Of a stretch of 64,000 nt of DNA, positions 41,001 to 52,222 are shown piece by piece. The notes under the pieces were generated by a model. It did no database searches and was not told the DNA's origin. It worked only from the letters and a program-made list of their open reading frames with translations. A program made the translations under genes and the position numbers. The stretch is from positions 35,054,001 to 35,118,000 of the forward strand of contig CM044309.1 in the NCBI GenBank assembly GCA_024291935.2, given 5' to 3'. The first letter of the stretch is position 1. The number at the start of each line of letters is the position of its first letter. This DNA is from Okapia johnstoni. Its lineage: Eukaryota > Chordata > Mammalia > Artiodactyla > Giraffidae.

Positions 41001-42273
41001 ACTCAATCCAGAAGTAGACAAGTGAGTATCATAGGGAACATTTCAATAAGGAACATAAAGATAGGCATAGTGAATTTATAGTAGATTCTAATTGTATAGA
41101 ATTACAGAATTCAGGGAATGAGATGAAAGAAGAGGGAATGTAATAAAAAAATTAATCTGATGTCTTGGGTTTCTTGGTTCCATCCTTTTCTACTTCTTCA
41201 GAAAAACCTAATTTTAACCATTAATATACAAATATGTTGTAGTACCTCTCATATATGAAAACTAAAACTTCCATTATGCTTTACATGCCTTTCGAATTAT
41301 TATCAGATTCCTTTTATCTTCACCAGACGTCCTAAAAAATTGTCCCCTCTCATTTTATTTGCATCTTCCCTCACATCCCACAGACCAGAATATTGTGTCT
41401 CACTACACTGCTCTTCTCAAACTGTTGTCATGAGGACCACAGAAATCTCTTCTACTCTGTCCAATTCAGTGGACATGCTTTTCAATCCTCATCTTATTCA
41501 ATCTCTTTGTGACATTTGGAAATACTGACTAATTAATCTGTTTTGAAATTCTCTCTCTCTCTTTGACTTCTGGGATGCTAAGCTAACATCTCTCTTACTC
41601 CACGCTCTATTGTTTGTTAGTTTATTATTCTCCATCTACCCTTAATGCCCACGTGTGCTCCTGTCACTGACTGACTCTTTCCTTTCTTTGAAATTGCAGG
41701 TTGAATGATTTCATTCATTTTCATGGTTCAAGCAATCATTCACATGCTGATATACATATTTCCAGCAGTTCCTGATATTTTGAAGTGGCTATTTTGATTA
41801 AGCCTTCAGAAGGATCCTTTTTATTTTCATTCTTGAAACTGGTAGTCTCATCTTATCCCTAGGCTGCATCCCACAAAATAAAAGAAGTTTCATTATTGAG
41901 CTCAAATCAGTCATATAGTGCTTAAACATTACAGTTTCCAGAAAACAACAGAATTCCCAAATCCCTTTACGAAGCTAAGAAAATTGGACAAAAATAGACC
42001 CAGCTCAGGTGAATATGATATGAAGAGCAAACACACACCAATTATGAATATAATTGAAAAATTATAAGTAAAATATTAGCAACTTGAATTTTAGCATTAT
42101 GGTAAATTTGTGGTTTATTCAGGAGCAACAAGAAAAAACATAACCATGTAAATAAATTCTAAGTAGTCATTTGATAAAACTGAAAATTCATTGTCAAGCT
42201 CAGGCATGAAAATCAAACAGATCTGCTTTAGAATTAAAGGTTATTCACTTATAGCTATTTTTCCATTGAATGT
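41001..42273. other. Intergenic, no gene seen
   Basis: Short (CT)n at about 41552-41563. Unassigned. Confidence 0.5.
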
Positions 42274-42485
42274 GTGTGTTATTATTTGTCACTCAGTCAT
42301 GTCGAACTCGTTGAGAACCTGTGGACTATAGCCCACCAGGCTCCTCCCTCTGTCCATGGAATTCTCCAGGCAAGAATACTGGAGTGGGTAGCCATTCCTT
42401 TCTCCAGAGGATCTTCCTGACTCAGAGATTGAACCCAGGTCTCCTTCGTTGCAGGCAGATTCTTTAGCATCTGAGCCACCAGGTA
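42274..42485 (-). mobile_element. Bov-tA SINE
   Basis: Reverse-strand full SINE, 'cactcagtcatgtcgaact' to 'ctgagccaccaggta'. Confidence 0.9.
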
Positions 42486-44139
42486 AATTAACCTATTTTG
42501 GATCCTAGTTTCACTAATTTTTAAAATGGGCCTAGACTTCCTTAATACTCTAGTTTGAAATACATCTCAAATTTTCCTTTTCATACTTGTTATCCTTGAA
42601 ATTCTACATTTAACATCTGTTTTCTCCACTAAGCTGAAATCACCTTGATGATATGTGTTGCCATCCACAATGTGTAGCTTAATATGTATGAGTATGCATG
42701 ACCAGTTACAGAATTTGTGGGGCCCAATGCAAAGTGAAAATGAGAGTTCCTTTGTCCAAAAATAATTAAGAATTTCAAGACAGTGACTGCAGAGCATTAA
42801 ACCAAATCTAGAGCCCTTCTAAGCACAGGTCCCACGTGTTCTACAAAAACACATGCCCATAAAGAAATCCGTTTTGTGTGTGTGTGTTTGAAATATGTTG
42901 AATATTATGCCTGGAAAATTAAGTTACAGGAACTTCAGAAAATACTGATAGAAGGATAACTAGCATTCATATCTCAGACTAAAAAAAATGGTCATATTAT
43001 GTTGGGTAAAAATAGTTCATATAATTATCAAGAAAAGATTTTCAGATTACCAATAATGAACTATTTAGACTGAAGATTGTGGAACATTTAAAAAGACATT
43101 CATTAACCTCAAACAATTCTCTCTTTAAACTGACATTCACATTGTTTTATTTCCATTTTTTCAAGTATATTGTATTAATCATTCTGAGAATGTTGTCTTC
43201 TTTCCTAATATTTATTGGTTATAATTCATAAACTTTATATACTATTTTGTTTCCATTTTGACTCTTCTGCACCAGTTGGGTCTATAAGTGAACTTGATGG
43301 TAACCACTCTGATTTTCTAATCACAAAACATCAGCATATAAAAATTCATGATATTTCTTTTATCCTTATCTATCTGTCCAAAGAAAAATAATGTTCATTT
43401 TATCAAAATATCAACTACAAATTTAAGACTACATTTTGGAGTTTTTTTCAAATGGTATTAATTCTGCCATAGACAGAAAAATAATAACTTGAAGTTAGAA
43501 AGTGCCTATTTGCATGTAATGATAAAAATGCTCAATGCTTTACGAATATTTACTTCACAGATTCTTCACATTTAGGGTCAGAGTCTGCTGAGGAATTTAC
43601 ATCTCCTCTCCTGGAGCTCTGAATAACTTCCCCTCATGCTTCCCAAAAGTTCACTTATGCACAAGCTCTTGTTCAACCAGGTTTTACAGTGATTGCATGA
43701 AAAAGGAAGATGGATTTCCTGCTGAGCAAGTTATTGATGGATGCTCTTTTATCTGTCCCTGAAAAGTTAAAAAAATAAAAAGAAAATTTGCAGGCTATAT
43801 GCAGTTACATGCCTCAATTCTGCTGTCAGGGATTTTAAATAAATCAATAACCAACATAGTTGTGTTTAATTACAAAATTCATTTTTACCTGTCACTCCAG
43901 CCTCCTGTTTCTCCACTCCCCAACTCCACCCTAAGTTCCAGTCAGATGGAAATACTTGACATCCCCCCAACCCCCGCCATATTCTGCCTCCTGTTCTTGT
44001 TTCGTTTCCCTTGTTCTCTTCCTCTTTTCTCCTATTTTCCTCCTGCCTTCACACACTGTCTCTTCCACACATGTTCTCATTCAGGCATCTCACTCAATCG
44101 TCCTCTCTCATTCTTGTACTTTCTGCATGGCTGTGTGCT
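42486..44139. other. Intergenic, no gene seen
   Basis: AT-rich to 43.8 kb with a short (GT)n near 42875; 43900-44100 is pyrimidine-rich and may hold a worn L2 piece. The overlapping open frames at 43799-44294 reflect that base bias and a SINE, not a gene. Confidence 0.45.
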
Positions 44140-44262
44140 ACATACTTTCTTTTTCTTTTCACATGGCGTGTGGAATCTCAGTTCCCGGGCCAAGGATCGA
44201 ACCCACGCCCCCTTCATTGGAAGGGAGGAGTCTTAACCACTGGACCACCAGGGAAGTCCTAG
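44140..44262 (-). mobile_element. CHR-type SINE fragment
   Basis: tRNA-Glu-like head on the reverse strand: 'gatcgaacccacgccccc' and 'gaccaccagggaagtcc'. Confidence 0.8.
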
Positions 44263-44570
44263 ATGCTCATCTAAGTGGAAGTCAGCTTGGCTAGACACAG
44301 GGAGGAAAAAGGTCATGGGTACCAGAGAGCCAGGAAGGGCAGCAGGAGCCCAGATCACTCAGGGCTGTGAAAGCCCCGTGTTCTGTGGGAAGTGGTCAGG
44401 GGGTGGTCACAGAGAATGGCAAATGTAAAGCAATATCCTGCTGCTATGAAGAGAATGAAGAGGTTGTGGGCAAGAGTGGAAACTGCAAGGTCCCTAGACA
44501 GCAGGGTTTTAATGATTTAACCTTAGGCAATTCACAAAATAGATTCGGGATTTATTTTAGAGGTATTGCA
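44263..44570 (-). mobile_element. L2 LINE fragment (weak)
   Basis: 'agatcactcagggctgtgaa' and flanks resemble antisense L2; divergence is high. Confidence 0.4.
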
Positions 44571-44914
44571 GACAGGACTTGCCTATGGACTGGATGTGAG
44601 AAGTGAGGCTAAAAGAGGAATAGAAATCCAAGTTTCAGCCTTAAGCAACACTGCTTCGCCCTCTATTTCATTTTTTTTTTTCTTTCTCTCTGCTTTCTTT
44701 CCCCCTTTTCTTTGTTCACACTATCAAAGAATCTGAAATGCTCACATCCTCAAGTTAACTGACCTGCTTGGGTCTCAACTGAGAACTCACAAATTCCAGA
44801 AACTTGTCCTGAGGTCCCCACACAGGGGCAAAATAATACCCACATGACATGTGACTCTGTTTCTGTCCTGGCATCAATTTCTACATTGTTCTCAGGACTT
44901 CTAACCCAAGGATT

Positions 44915-45140
44915 CCAAGTGCGGACTCTAGAGCTGATTTACAGTAGGTTTGTGTCCCACATTTGTTACTAACTAGCGGAGTGAATTCAGGCAGATAGTT
45001 AAGGAAGTCTTAGTTCCCACAAAATTATCTACCACAGAGAAAATTTTGCCTGAGATGACATATATAAAAGGATTAGCACAATACTAGTACAGAACAAATG
45101 CTAGGTAAATGATAGCCATATTATTATCACTGTTCTCTCT
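44915..45140 (+). repeat. MIR-like SINE
   Basis: 'gactctagagctgatttac', 'gtgaattcaggcagatagtt', then 'acaaatgctaggtaaatg' follow the MIR order. Confidence 0.55.
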
Positions 45141-46051
45141 TTTACATCATCCACCTTCTTTAAAAAGCAGGGTTTTTGCAGAAACTGAACCCAGACAGAA
45201 AATATCTAAATAATTCAGGTCTAGGAAAAAAAAAAAAGATCTCTTCTGTAGCACACAGTCAAGATGGATAATTTGATTTATTAGCCAATTCAGACAAACG
45301 CACAAGTGGGAGACATTGTTAGGAGTTATTATCAGTCACCACTTTCTCCACCTAATTTGGGCTTTAATTTCCAGGTCCAAAGATAGCTCTTACCAGAGGA
45401 GACTGACCCACCGTTTTATTTTCCTTTGAGATTTCACCTGGGCAGGTGCATGTACAAAAGACAGAGAGGAAAGAGACCAAGAGAGGTTAGAGAGGCCGAG
45501 GGAGTGGCCCTTGGCCCTCTTAATCATTCATCATTTTTTACTTCCCTTTTTTTTTTTTTTAAACAAGAGGACTTGGCATCGTCCACCACCACATCCGCGG
45601 CAAGAGTTGCTACGCCTCCTCCCTGGCTCCCGCTTGCGATAGCCCAGCTCTCGCCCCACGCATTTGCGGCTTCTGTGGACTCATTAGCAACCGATGCTTT
45701 TAGATCCTAGTCGCCTAGCTTTGCCAAGGCGGCTAGAGGTCATCTGGGAAGTCTTTTGCCTCAAATCGCCCGGATTCAGAAGACCAACTCATTCCTCCTG
45801 GGGTGCTTTGGGAATCCGTGCGCTCCTCTGGTCTTGGTCCAGGCGCACAGGAAGCGCTCGGGGAGGACGCAGGTGACCAGGAGAAGGGAGGCGGGGGGTG
45901 CTGTGAAGGCGCCCCAGAGATTAACTTGGAGATCGAACCTGCAGACCAAGCGCAAAGTAGAAACTGAAAGTACACTGCCGGCTGATCCTACGGAAGTTAT
46001 GGGAAAGACAAAGCGCAGAGCCGGGCCCTGGTGTGTGCCGCCCCCCTTGGG

Positions 46052-46207
46052 ATGGATGAAACAGCAGGCTCGGCGTGGGTAGGAGGAACCAGCGACAGAG
46101 AAGGCCCTACCCGGCACGGACTCCCGGTAACTCCGCGGAAGACCAGGGTCCTGGGAGTGACTATGGGCGGTGAGAGCGTGCTCCTGCTGCAGTTGCGGTC
46201 ATCATGA
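46052..46207 (+). other. Upstream ORF in IL7 leader (51 codons)
   Basis: This ATG has G at -3 and G at +4, a strong context. The frame is open for 51 codons, contains a second strong in-frame ATG at 46163 (A at -3, G at +4), and ends at TGA 46205-46207. That stop overlaps the next upstream ATG at 46204 in an ATGA arrangement. An earlier overlapping uORF runs 45999-46082 (27 codons, also strong context). Whether all these ATGs are in the mRNA depends on a transcription start I cannot see. The likely role is to lower translation of IL7. Confidence 0.6.
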
Positions 46208-46239
46208 CCACGCCCGCCTCCCGCAGACCATGTTCCATG
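46204..46239 (+). other. Overlapping uORF crossing the IL7 start (exon 1 part)
   Basis: ATG at 46204 has A at -3. Its frame passes the IL7 ATG out of frame and reaches the end of exon 1 on a codon boundary (12 codons). After splicing to 51737 it continues for 11 codons and stops at TGA 51770-51772, about 23 residues in all. Ribosomes that start here would pass the true start, so this uORF should be inhibitory. The structure is read directly from the sequence; its effect is inferred. Confidence 0.6.
46230..46239 (+). CDS. IL7: Interleukin-7, coding exon 1 (partial CDS)
   Basis: IL-7 is a secreted four-helix cytokine made by stromal and epithelial cells; it signals through IL7R-alpha and the common gamma chain to support lymphocyte survival. 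This exon gives ATG TTC CAT G (M-F-H plus the first base of codon 4) and is followed directly by the donor GTAAGC. Joining it to the exon at 51737 restores the known N-terminus [11 protein letters not shown]. The start context has A at -3 and T at +4, so it is adequate rather than strong. An in-frame TGA at 46158-46160 limits any N-terminal extension. The exon sits in a CpG island and is preceded by several upstream ATGs. The transcription start cannot be placed from sequence. The IL7 assignment rests on the two exons together. Confidence 0.93.
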
Positions 46240-46706
46240 GTAAGCGCTCCTCTCTCGGGCGCAGAAATTCGCGCGCCCGGCACGCCCGGGGACTCTGGGA
46301 CGCGCTGCGGGGCCCCGCGTCCAGGCGCGTCCCGGGAACAGCTTGGCCTTGCACTTTGGACCTGCGGAGAGCCCGGGCTCTGCCCCGGGGCAGCCGGCGA
46401 CCGCGCCCGAGTACCCTGGCCCATTGCCACATGCACCTGGCAGGCTGCGTGGGAGCCTCGGTCCCCGACGCCGGCCCTCTGTCCCCGAGACCCGGCGCTG
46501 CAGCCTCCGCGCCGTTCAGCGGGGGCAGCCCGCGCCCAGGTCCCGGGGGTAGCAATGCGCTCCGTCCTTCTCCCCGAGCCAGCGCCGCCCGCTGTCAACC
46601 GAGCGCCCAACCCACCCACCCCGGGCTCCTGGCGCGCCGAGACACTCACCGGCGCCCCAGGATCTGCGAGGATGTGGGCTCTTGCAGCTCCAAGTCCCTT
46701 AGAGAA

Positions 46707-46718
46707 GTGAAAGCGAAG
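46707..46718 (+). promoter_or_regulatory. IRF/ISRE-like motif in IL7 intron 1
   Basis: GTGAAAGCGAAG matches the interferon-regulatory-factor pattern GAAANNGAAA with one mismatch. It lies about 470 bp 3' of the IL7 ATG, still within the CpG island. IL7 is known to respond to interferon through IRF sites; whether this is one is inferred. Confidence 0.3.
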
Positions 46719-47102
46719 CTCCCACGGGACACGCTTTTAAACCCCAAAGGGACAGGTCTCCGGAAAACCCCGTTTTCACCCACTCATTGAGGCTGGGAGT
46801 TTCCGACTGGGGCTGTACCCGGTGTCTTCTGCTGGGAAACCAAGTGTTCCGGGCTGGCACAGAGAAGGGCCACTTTTGGGTTTTGTTTTGTTTTGTTTTT
46901 TCTGTATGGGTGCTCCTTGACGGAGGCAGAATTGACAGGCGTAATTCTACATTTTAGACCCTTGCTGAGATCGAATAGATTTTACTTGTGTGAAATACGA
47001 ATTAAAAGCGGACAAGGACAGAGTTGAAGCGATGGCGTTAGCAGCCATATGGCTAGTATAGAGTCCAAAAGTTGACTAGGAAAAAAAAAAAAGGTGTGCT
47101 GA

Positions 47103-47121
47103 GGGGGGTTGGGGGGAGGGG
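47103..47121 (+). repeat. G-rich run, G-quadruplex candidate
   Basis: G6-TT-G6-A-G4 on the sense strand of IL7 intron 1, about 870 bp after exon 1. Confidence 0.7.
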
Positions 47122-47196
47122 AGATGTGATAGGGATCGGCTGAGGAAAATTCCGCTGTTTTACAGTAAATACTTCCTCTATCAAAAGAAGACGAAT

Positions 47197-47337
47197 GGGT
47201 GTGTGTGTCTGTGTGTTAGTCTCTCAGTCGTGTCCGACTCTTTGCGACCCCATGGACTGTGGCCCACCAGGCTCCCTTGTCCATGGGATTCTCCAGACAA
47301 GAATACTGGAGTGGGTTGCCGTTTCCTTCTCCAGAGG
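47197..47337 (-). mobile_element. Bov-A SINE, head-less
   Basis: Body only ('ctctcagtcgtgtccgact' to 'ccttctccagagg'), with a (GT)n-like tail at left; tRNA head absent. Confidence 0.88.
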
Positions 47338-48571
47338 GGGCCAGAATATACAGGAGGTTGTTCTCGCGTTTGATGCCTTTCCTGGCTGCACCTTTAGATT
47401 GGAAGAGCTTTTTGCCCACTCTCAGGTATTCAAGCATGAAAAATTGACATAGCGCAGTAGTACCTGATCAGTAACAAAATAAAGGAGTAGGGTTTAGAGT
47501 ATAGTGAATTCTTAATGGGCCTCCTCTAGAGGTTTAATATAGAATTAGAAATTAGGTATATTCCTGTTTTCCTTACAATGCCCACGGATCTCCTGCAACT
47601 GCTTCTTTCTGGATGGCTCCCAGTTCTGATCCTCCCATCACCTCTGATCTAGAGTGGAGAGGTAAAACAAGAGGAGCCTCTATTTCCTGATGTCTACACT
47701 AATCATGTAGCATAAGTTATCAGCAACCAAAATATTAGAATTCTAAACTCCTAGTAATAATTACTTTGAGTGGCTATCTGCAGTTTGTTCCAACAGATTT
47801 CATTAGAGGTTTCATTACTTTTTATCCTTTCACCTTGACACTTCTTTTGGAAGTTGAAGTAGTTGAGGACCTACTATGTGGTCCTTGATGATTGTGCTCT
47901 CTAGTTTTGATAATTTAATTATTTGAGGACCCAAAAATGGAATAGTGGTACAAATGGAGAACTGAGGGAGACTAGAAAGCCTGAACAAGTTTAAAGAGAA
48001 TTACACAGGGCATCATAACAATGCTGAAATACCTTAAACAAAAATGGAAGAGGTTACTTTGTAGGACCACCTTACATGTTGATTTCACTGTGATGTGAGA
48101 TTTTTTTTTTTTCTGGCTGCACCTGTGACACATAACCTAATGTAATAAAACCAAATAATCAATGTCTTTTTTTCCCCTGAAATAGGAGTATGTGGTGCAA
48201 AGTTTCAGAGCTTGGCCAAGGAAGCACCATAGTGAGTTTCATGTGGAGAAAGATGGGGGTTTTGTACAGATTCCCATTGATGTTAAGGACTTACCTCACA
48301 TGGATTAAATGAAATACAGTAGTATTTTTAGGGTGGCTTAGCTGAAGCATGGTGTATCTCAGTGGCTAAAAAGCTGGTTTTCATATAACATCTGATTATT
48401 TCCTACTGTTTATTAACTTCTTTATTCATTCATTTGCTTATGCCAATTGCTCATACTAAAGCCAAAGTTTCAATCCCTTCAGGAAATCTAAAGAAAATTC
48501 CACAAGCCCAAGCTTGCCTTGCATTATTCTTTAAGGTTTATCTTTTTTTTGTAACTTAAGGGAAAGGTCAA

Positions 48572-48597
48572 GGTGGGGGAGGGGGGGAGGGGGTTGG
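48572..48597 (+). repeat. G-rich run, strong G-quadruplex candidate
   Basis: GG-T-G5-A-G7-A-G5-TT-GG on the sense strand in IL7 intron 1; loops of one base favour a stable fold. Confidence 0.75.
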
Positions 48598-49066
48598 TAT
48601 TCTATGCATAATCTAAAAATAAAAGCAGAATCCTTTCCTACTGTGACAACAATGTCAAAAGCAGGCTCAAACTAGGCAATATTAATATGTTACTCTCTAT
48701 GTGGTGTGGAGAAAACACTTCAGTTGAAGGCCAAACTGCAAGTCATTAATGAGAAATCTAGGAACCTCTGAGACGTGGGTTTGAAGCACTGGAATGTATT
48801 TGCAACGTTGTCCATCAGGCGATTTCAAGTCTAAAGAGTTACTGTATTTGGATGGCTAGGTAGATTCTTAGAATTAAGGTGCTTACGAGTTGAAAGGGAC
48901 ATCAAGGGATCATTTAGTCTGAGGTTTTCATTTTACAAATTAGGTAAGTGAAGATTTTGATATGCTCTGTCCTTCAGTTGGTCTCTTAACCCATTTCCAT
49001 AACAAGACAAAGCCTCCAAGGCTCCCTCTGTACTTTGTGTTGCCCTAGACTATCTGGAGCTGAGCT

Positions 49067-49280
49067 GCTGGTGGTGGTTTAATTCCTAAGTCATGTCTGA
49101 CTCCTTTGCGGTCCCGTGGAATGTAGCCTGCCAGGCTCCTCTGTCCATGGGATTTCCCAGGCAAGCAGACTGGAGTGAGTCACCATTTTCTTCTCCAGGG
49201 GATCTTCCCAACCCAGGGACTGAACCCATGTCTCTTGCATTGCAGATGGATTCTTTACTGCCAAGCCACCAGGGAAGCCC
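49067..49280 (-). mobile_element. Bov-tA SINE in IL7 intron 1
   Basis: Reverse-strand full SINE, head at right ('gccaccagggaagccc'). Confidence 0.9.
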
Positions 49281-49917
49281 AGGGCTGACCTATTTAATAA
49301 CAATAGCGGCAACCAAAGACACTCTTTACAGATAAGGCAAATATTGTTTTAGAATTGCACAAAAAAGACTTAATTTCCCACTAAGTCATCATTTGAAAAC
49401 ATTGATAAAATACCATCCAATGACCAAATGGATCAATGTGAATTTGGGGAGCACTCATTAATGGAATTTGGAGTGAAGAGGGCACAATAACTAGTGCTCA
49501 GAAAAATAAAACTGCCTCCTAAATCGAAGTGTAAAATGTGGACCTTTGAAATAACATTTATGTACAATAGTAAAAATGTCTCTTTTTCATTCTAATATTT
49601 AATTATTTTGTTATTATTCCTTTAAAGCTCATTTCAAGTTATATGCTGTATAAACTTTCCTTATCCTCTGTTCCTCCTGAAGTATTCCTGCCAGACACCT
49701 TTAAGATGACAGAGAAAAGAAAAAGGTTGGCTCTGTGCTATCTATACAAACCTAATTACAAAGTTAGGATGCTAAATAATTAGCAGTTGATCATTGAGAA
49801 TCTTCAGGTGGGAGAGACAATAGTAGAAGAAAGAGAGGTGGAGATAGATAATAGAACATGGAGGTAGTTTTCATTTAGACCAAAATGATGACATGTTATC
49901 AAAAGATTATGGATAGT

Positions 49918-50216
49918 CTTCCCTGGTGGCTCAGTGGTAAAGAATCCGCCTACTGATGCTGGAGACATGAGTTCAATCCCTGATCTGGGAAGATCCCTCA
50001 TGTCTCAGAGCAGCTAAGCCCGTGCACCACAACTATTGAACCTGTGCTCCAGACCCCGGGAGCCACAACTACTAAAGCCTGTGTGCCCTAGAGCTGGTGC
50101 TCTTCAGCGAGAGAAGTCATGGCAAGGAGAAACCTGTGCTCCGCAACTAGAGAAAAGCCCACGCAACAAGGAAAACCCAGCACAGCCAAAAACAAATAAA
50201 TGAATGAAATTAATTT
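49918..50216 (+). mobile_element. Full-length CHR SINE in IL7 intron 1
   Basis: tRNA-like head followed by the CHR body ('ccgtgcaccacaactattg', 'ccccgggagccacaactac', 'ccacgcaacaaggaaaacc') and an A-rich tail. Flanks 'gattatggatag' and 'gagtatgggcat' may be a worn target duplication. Confidence 0.88.
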
Positions 50217-50359
50217 TTAGAAAGAGTATGGGCATTTACGATCAAATCCTGGTGAAGCAATTGGCTCAGGTTAGAATCCAGACCTGGCACCTACTATTTA
50301 TGTTTAACAAAAAGAATAACTACCTGGTAGGACCCTTTAGATCTGTAGAGACAGTAAGT

Positions 50360-50440
50360 ATAAGGCACTCAACAGGGCTTGGTACATGCCAGGTACTCAG
50401 TTAAAGGTAACTAGCATCATCATCATTCTTAATCTCCTAA
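50360..50440 (+). repeat. MIR 3' end
   Basis: 'caacagggcttggtacatgc' and 'ggtaactagcatcatcatc' fit the MIR terminus. Confidence 0.55.
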
Positions 50441-51736
50441 GTGAATTTTTGGTTATCTTTCTCATCATGCCTACAGAAACTTAGTGTCAGAGCTTTGGAT
50501 AGATTCTGCCACTCATTTTGTTTTTCTTACCTTGTTAAATGTCACTGACATATGAAGATTCGATGCGAGATTCATGTTTGTTCCTCTATCTACTATCCAG
50601 TCTACATTCTCTACTGTAAATATACGGGTCACTAACAGCACATAATTTATTGGGGAGAGCTACTCACTTTTGTATGACAGATAATGATGCAATAGATTAT
50701 AATGTTATCGGGAAGTTTATGATATATTTGACAGTCTTTAGTTCCTTGGGTTCCAAGAAGCATTGTTTGTAATCTTAATCAGGAGTAGGCATACATGTGA
50801 AATGTCTTGCACTCAACGAGAATAGTTAAAGTTCACTGGTGAAAGTCACAAGAAATACATTGTCATCAACACTCAGTAGTTTACAGAAAGATGCAAACAA
50901 GACACTCTGGCAAGCTTGTGAAAAAATAAGTCCCCATAAAACCAGACTTTAATGCCTCAGGGAATCACTGGCTTTCTATCAGTGTATTACTATTGCCAAA
51001 AATGATGTCATTTATAATTTCATCCCTTTTGATTAAAAAATACCCCTAATTAAGAAGACTTATTTTAAAAGATATAAATAATTAGTTAACAGGGTATGAA
51101 TTTATTTATTGTTTTCTTAACATGTCAAGAAGCTAAACAGGGCTGTGTTTGAAGAGAATGTGGGTCTCTGGGCATTTAGAAATAGAAGATACTGAAAAGA
51201 TAAGGAGTCTTATAATATAAATGTCAACTTTGTGCCAGTTCTGGGAAAGGTAAGTCTTCTAAGGTCCATCATTAAAAAGAAAGAATATAACCCTAATGCT
51301 GTACTGTGGAGATAAACTTCCTGCAATGTTGCCTCCAGGAAACAGCTGGACACTTGAACAGCCACCAAGTTCTACATAAATATACAGTCATGTGCCATAG
51401 ATCATAAACTTTCAAGAATTTCTCAATTTTTAACCTTGTAGTTTACCTGCTTTTCTGTCGATGGAGCAAAGAGACTTTGCTGTCATCACACCTGTTCTGC
51501 ACTATCCCAAAGAGTTATATCTGAATTAAAATGAAAGAAACCTAGACTCTAAAATATTGTCTTACTTTGGCTGTTACATAATACTGAACTTTGGAGTTTT
51601 TTCCTACACTCTGCAGAAGCAAGATACATTTTAAAAATTCTTAGAAATTAGTGGTCAGGCCAATTGAAACACTGCCATCAGATGATATAATATGACTTAA
51701 AGCATTTGGCTGATTCTTACTTACTGTTGAATTCAG

Positions 51737-51870
51737 TTTCTTTTAGGTATATCTTTGGAATTCCTCCCCTGATCCTTGTTCTGTTGCCAGTAGCATCATC
51801 TGATTGTGATATTAACGGTAAAGACGGTGGAGCGTATCAGAATGTTCTAATGGTCAACATCGATGACTTG
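51737..51870 (+). CDS. IL7: Interleukin-7, coding exon 2 (signal peptide and mature N-terminus)
   Basis: This 134-bp exon follows a TTCAG acceptor and ends before the donor GTATGT. It encodes residues 4-48: [18 protein letters not shown], then VASS and the mature start [13 protein letters not shown], ending [10 protein letters not shown]. Residues 1-25 form a classic signal peptide with a leucine-rich core; cleavage after VASS would leave Asp-Cys, and that second mature residue is the N-terminal disulfide cysteine of the family. The last residues begin helix A. The protein matches mammalian IL-7 over its whole length, with ruminant-type residues (GGAYQ, VNIDDL). Coding phase runs cleanly from exon 1 (10 nt + 134 nt = 48 codons). 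The frame stays open to 51969, but that part is intron. No frameshift or lost residue is seen. Later exons are outside the window. Confidence 0.95.
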
Positions 51871-52222
51871 GTATGTGTTTGTTTTCCTCATATTTTAACC
51901 CATTGGCAAAATTTTATATGTACTGTTGGTATGCAGTTTTATATTTTAGTATTTACTTATATTCCTTGAAAGACAGTTAAATTACTAAAGAATAAAAGTG
52001 AATGGGGGCTAACAGTATTTTTTTTTAGAGTTGGCATCATTATATCCTTTAAAAAGAATTCTTTCCTAGACCTCAGACTCATCAATCCTAGTTCCCTTCA
52101 CTACCAAAATTTTTCTGAACATAATTTAGCATAACTCTCTCACCTCCATTTCCTAACCTTCCATTGACAGTCCATATAAAAGCATTATATTAGAAGAAGG
52201 AAAATAACAGAATATTATGTTT

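Larger units (their letters stand above)
45590..46790 (+). promoter_or_regulatory. IL7: CpG-island promoter region of IL7
   Basis: Base composition shifts sharply here from AT-rich flanks to dense G+C with many CpGs, strongest at about 46250-46650. The block holds IL7 exon 1 and its leader. No clear TATA box stands at a fixed distance from the leader, which suits a dispersed CpG-island promoter. Just 5' of it is a T-rich tract (45547-45560), a usual place for an island edge. Several long open frames on both strands here reflect a lack of AT-rich stop codons and are not called as genes. Confidence 0.8.
46240..51736 (+). other. IL7: IL7 intron 1
   Basis: This 5.5-kb intron has a GTAAGC donor and a pyrimidine-poor but valid TTCAG acceptor. 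It holds the 3' half of the CpG island, a (GTTTT)n run near 46878, two G-runs (47103-47121 and 48572-48597), a partial Bov-A (47197-47337), a Bov-tA (49067-49280), a full CHR SINE (49918-50216), MIR-like pieces near 48870-48960 and 50360-50440, and otherwise plain AT-rich DNA. No extra exon was recognised. Confidence 0.85.

Noticed and set aside
43799..44294. Overlapping serine/phenylalanine-rich open frames
   Set aside because: Pyrimidine-rich DNA plus an antisense CHR SINE; no start context or domain.
45426..46790. Several long open frames on both strands in the CpG island (up to 206 codons +, 162 codons -)
   Set aside because: High G+C removes stop codons; frames overlap each other and IL7 exon 1, and show no family motif. 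The 206-codon frame simply reads through the IL7 ATG and its donor site.
51706..51969. 87-codon open frame taken as one exon
   Set aside because: Only 51737-51870 matches IL-7 and is bounded by good splice sites; the ends are intron.
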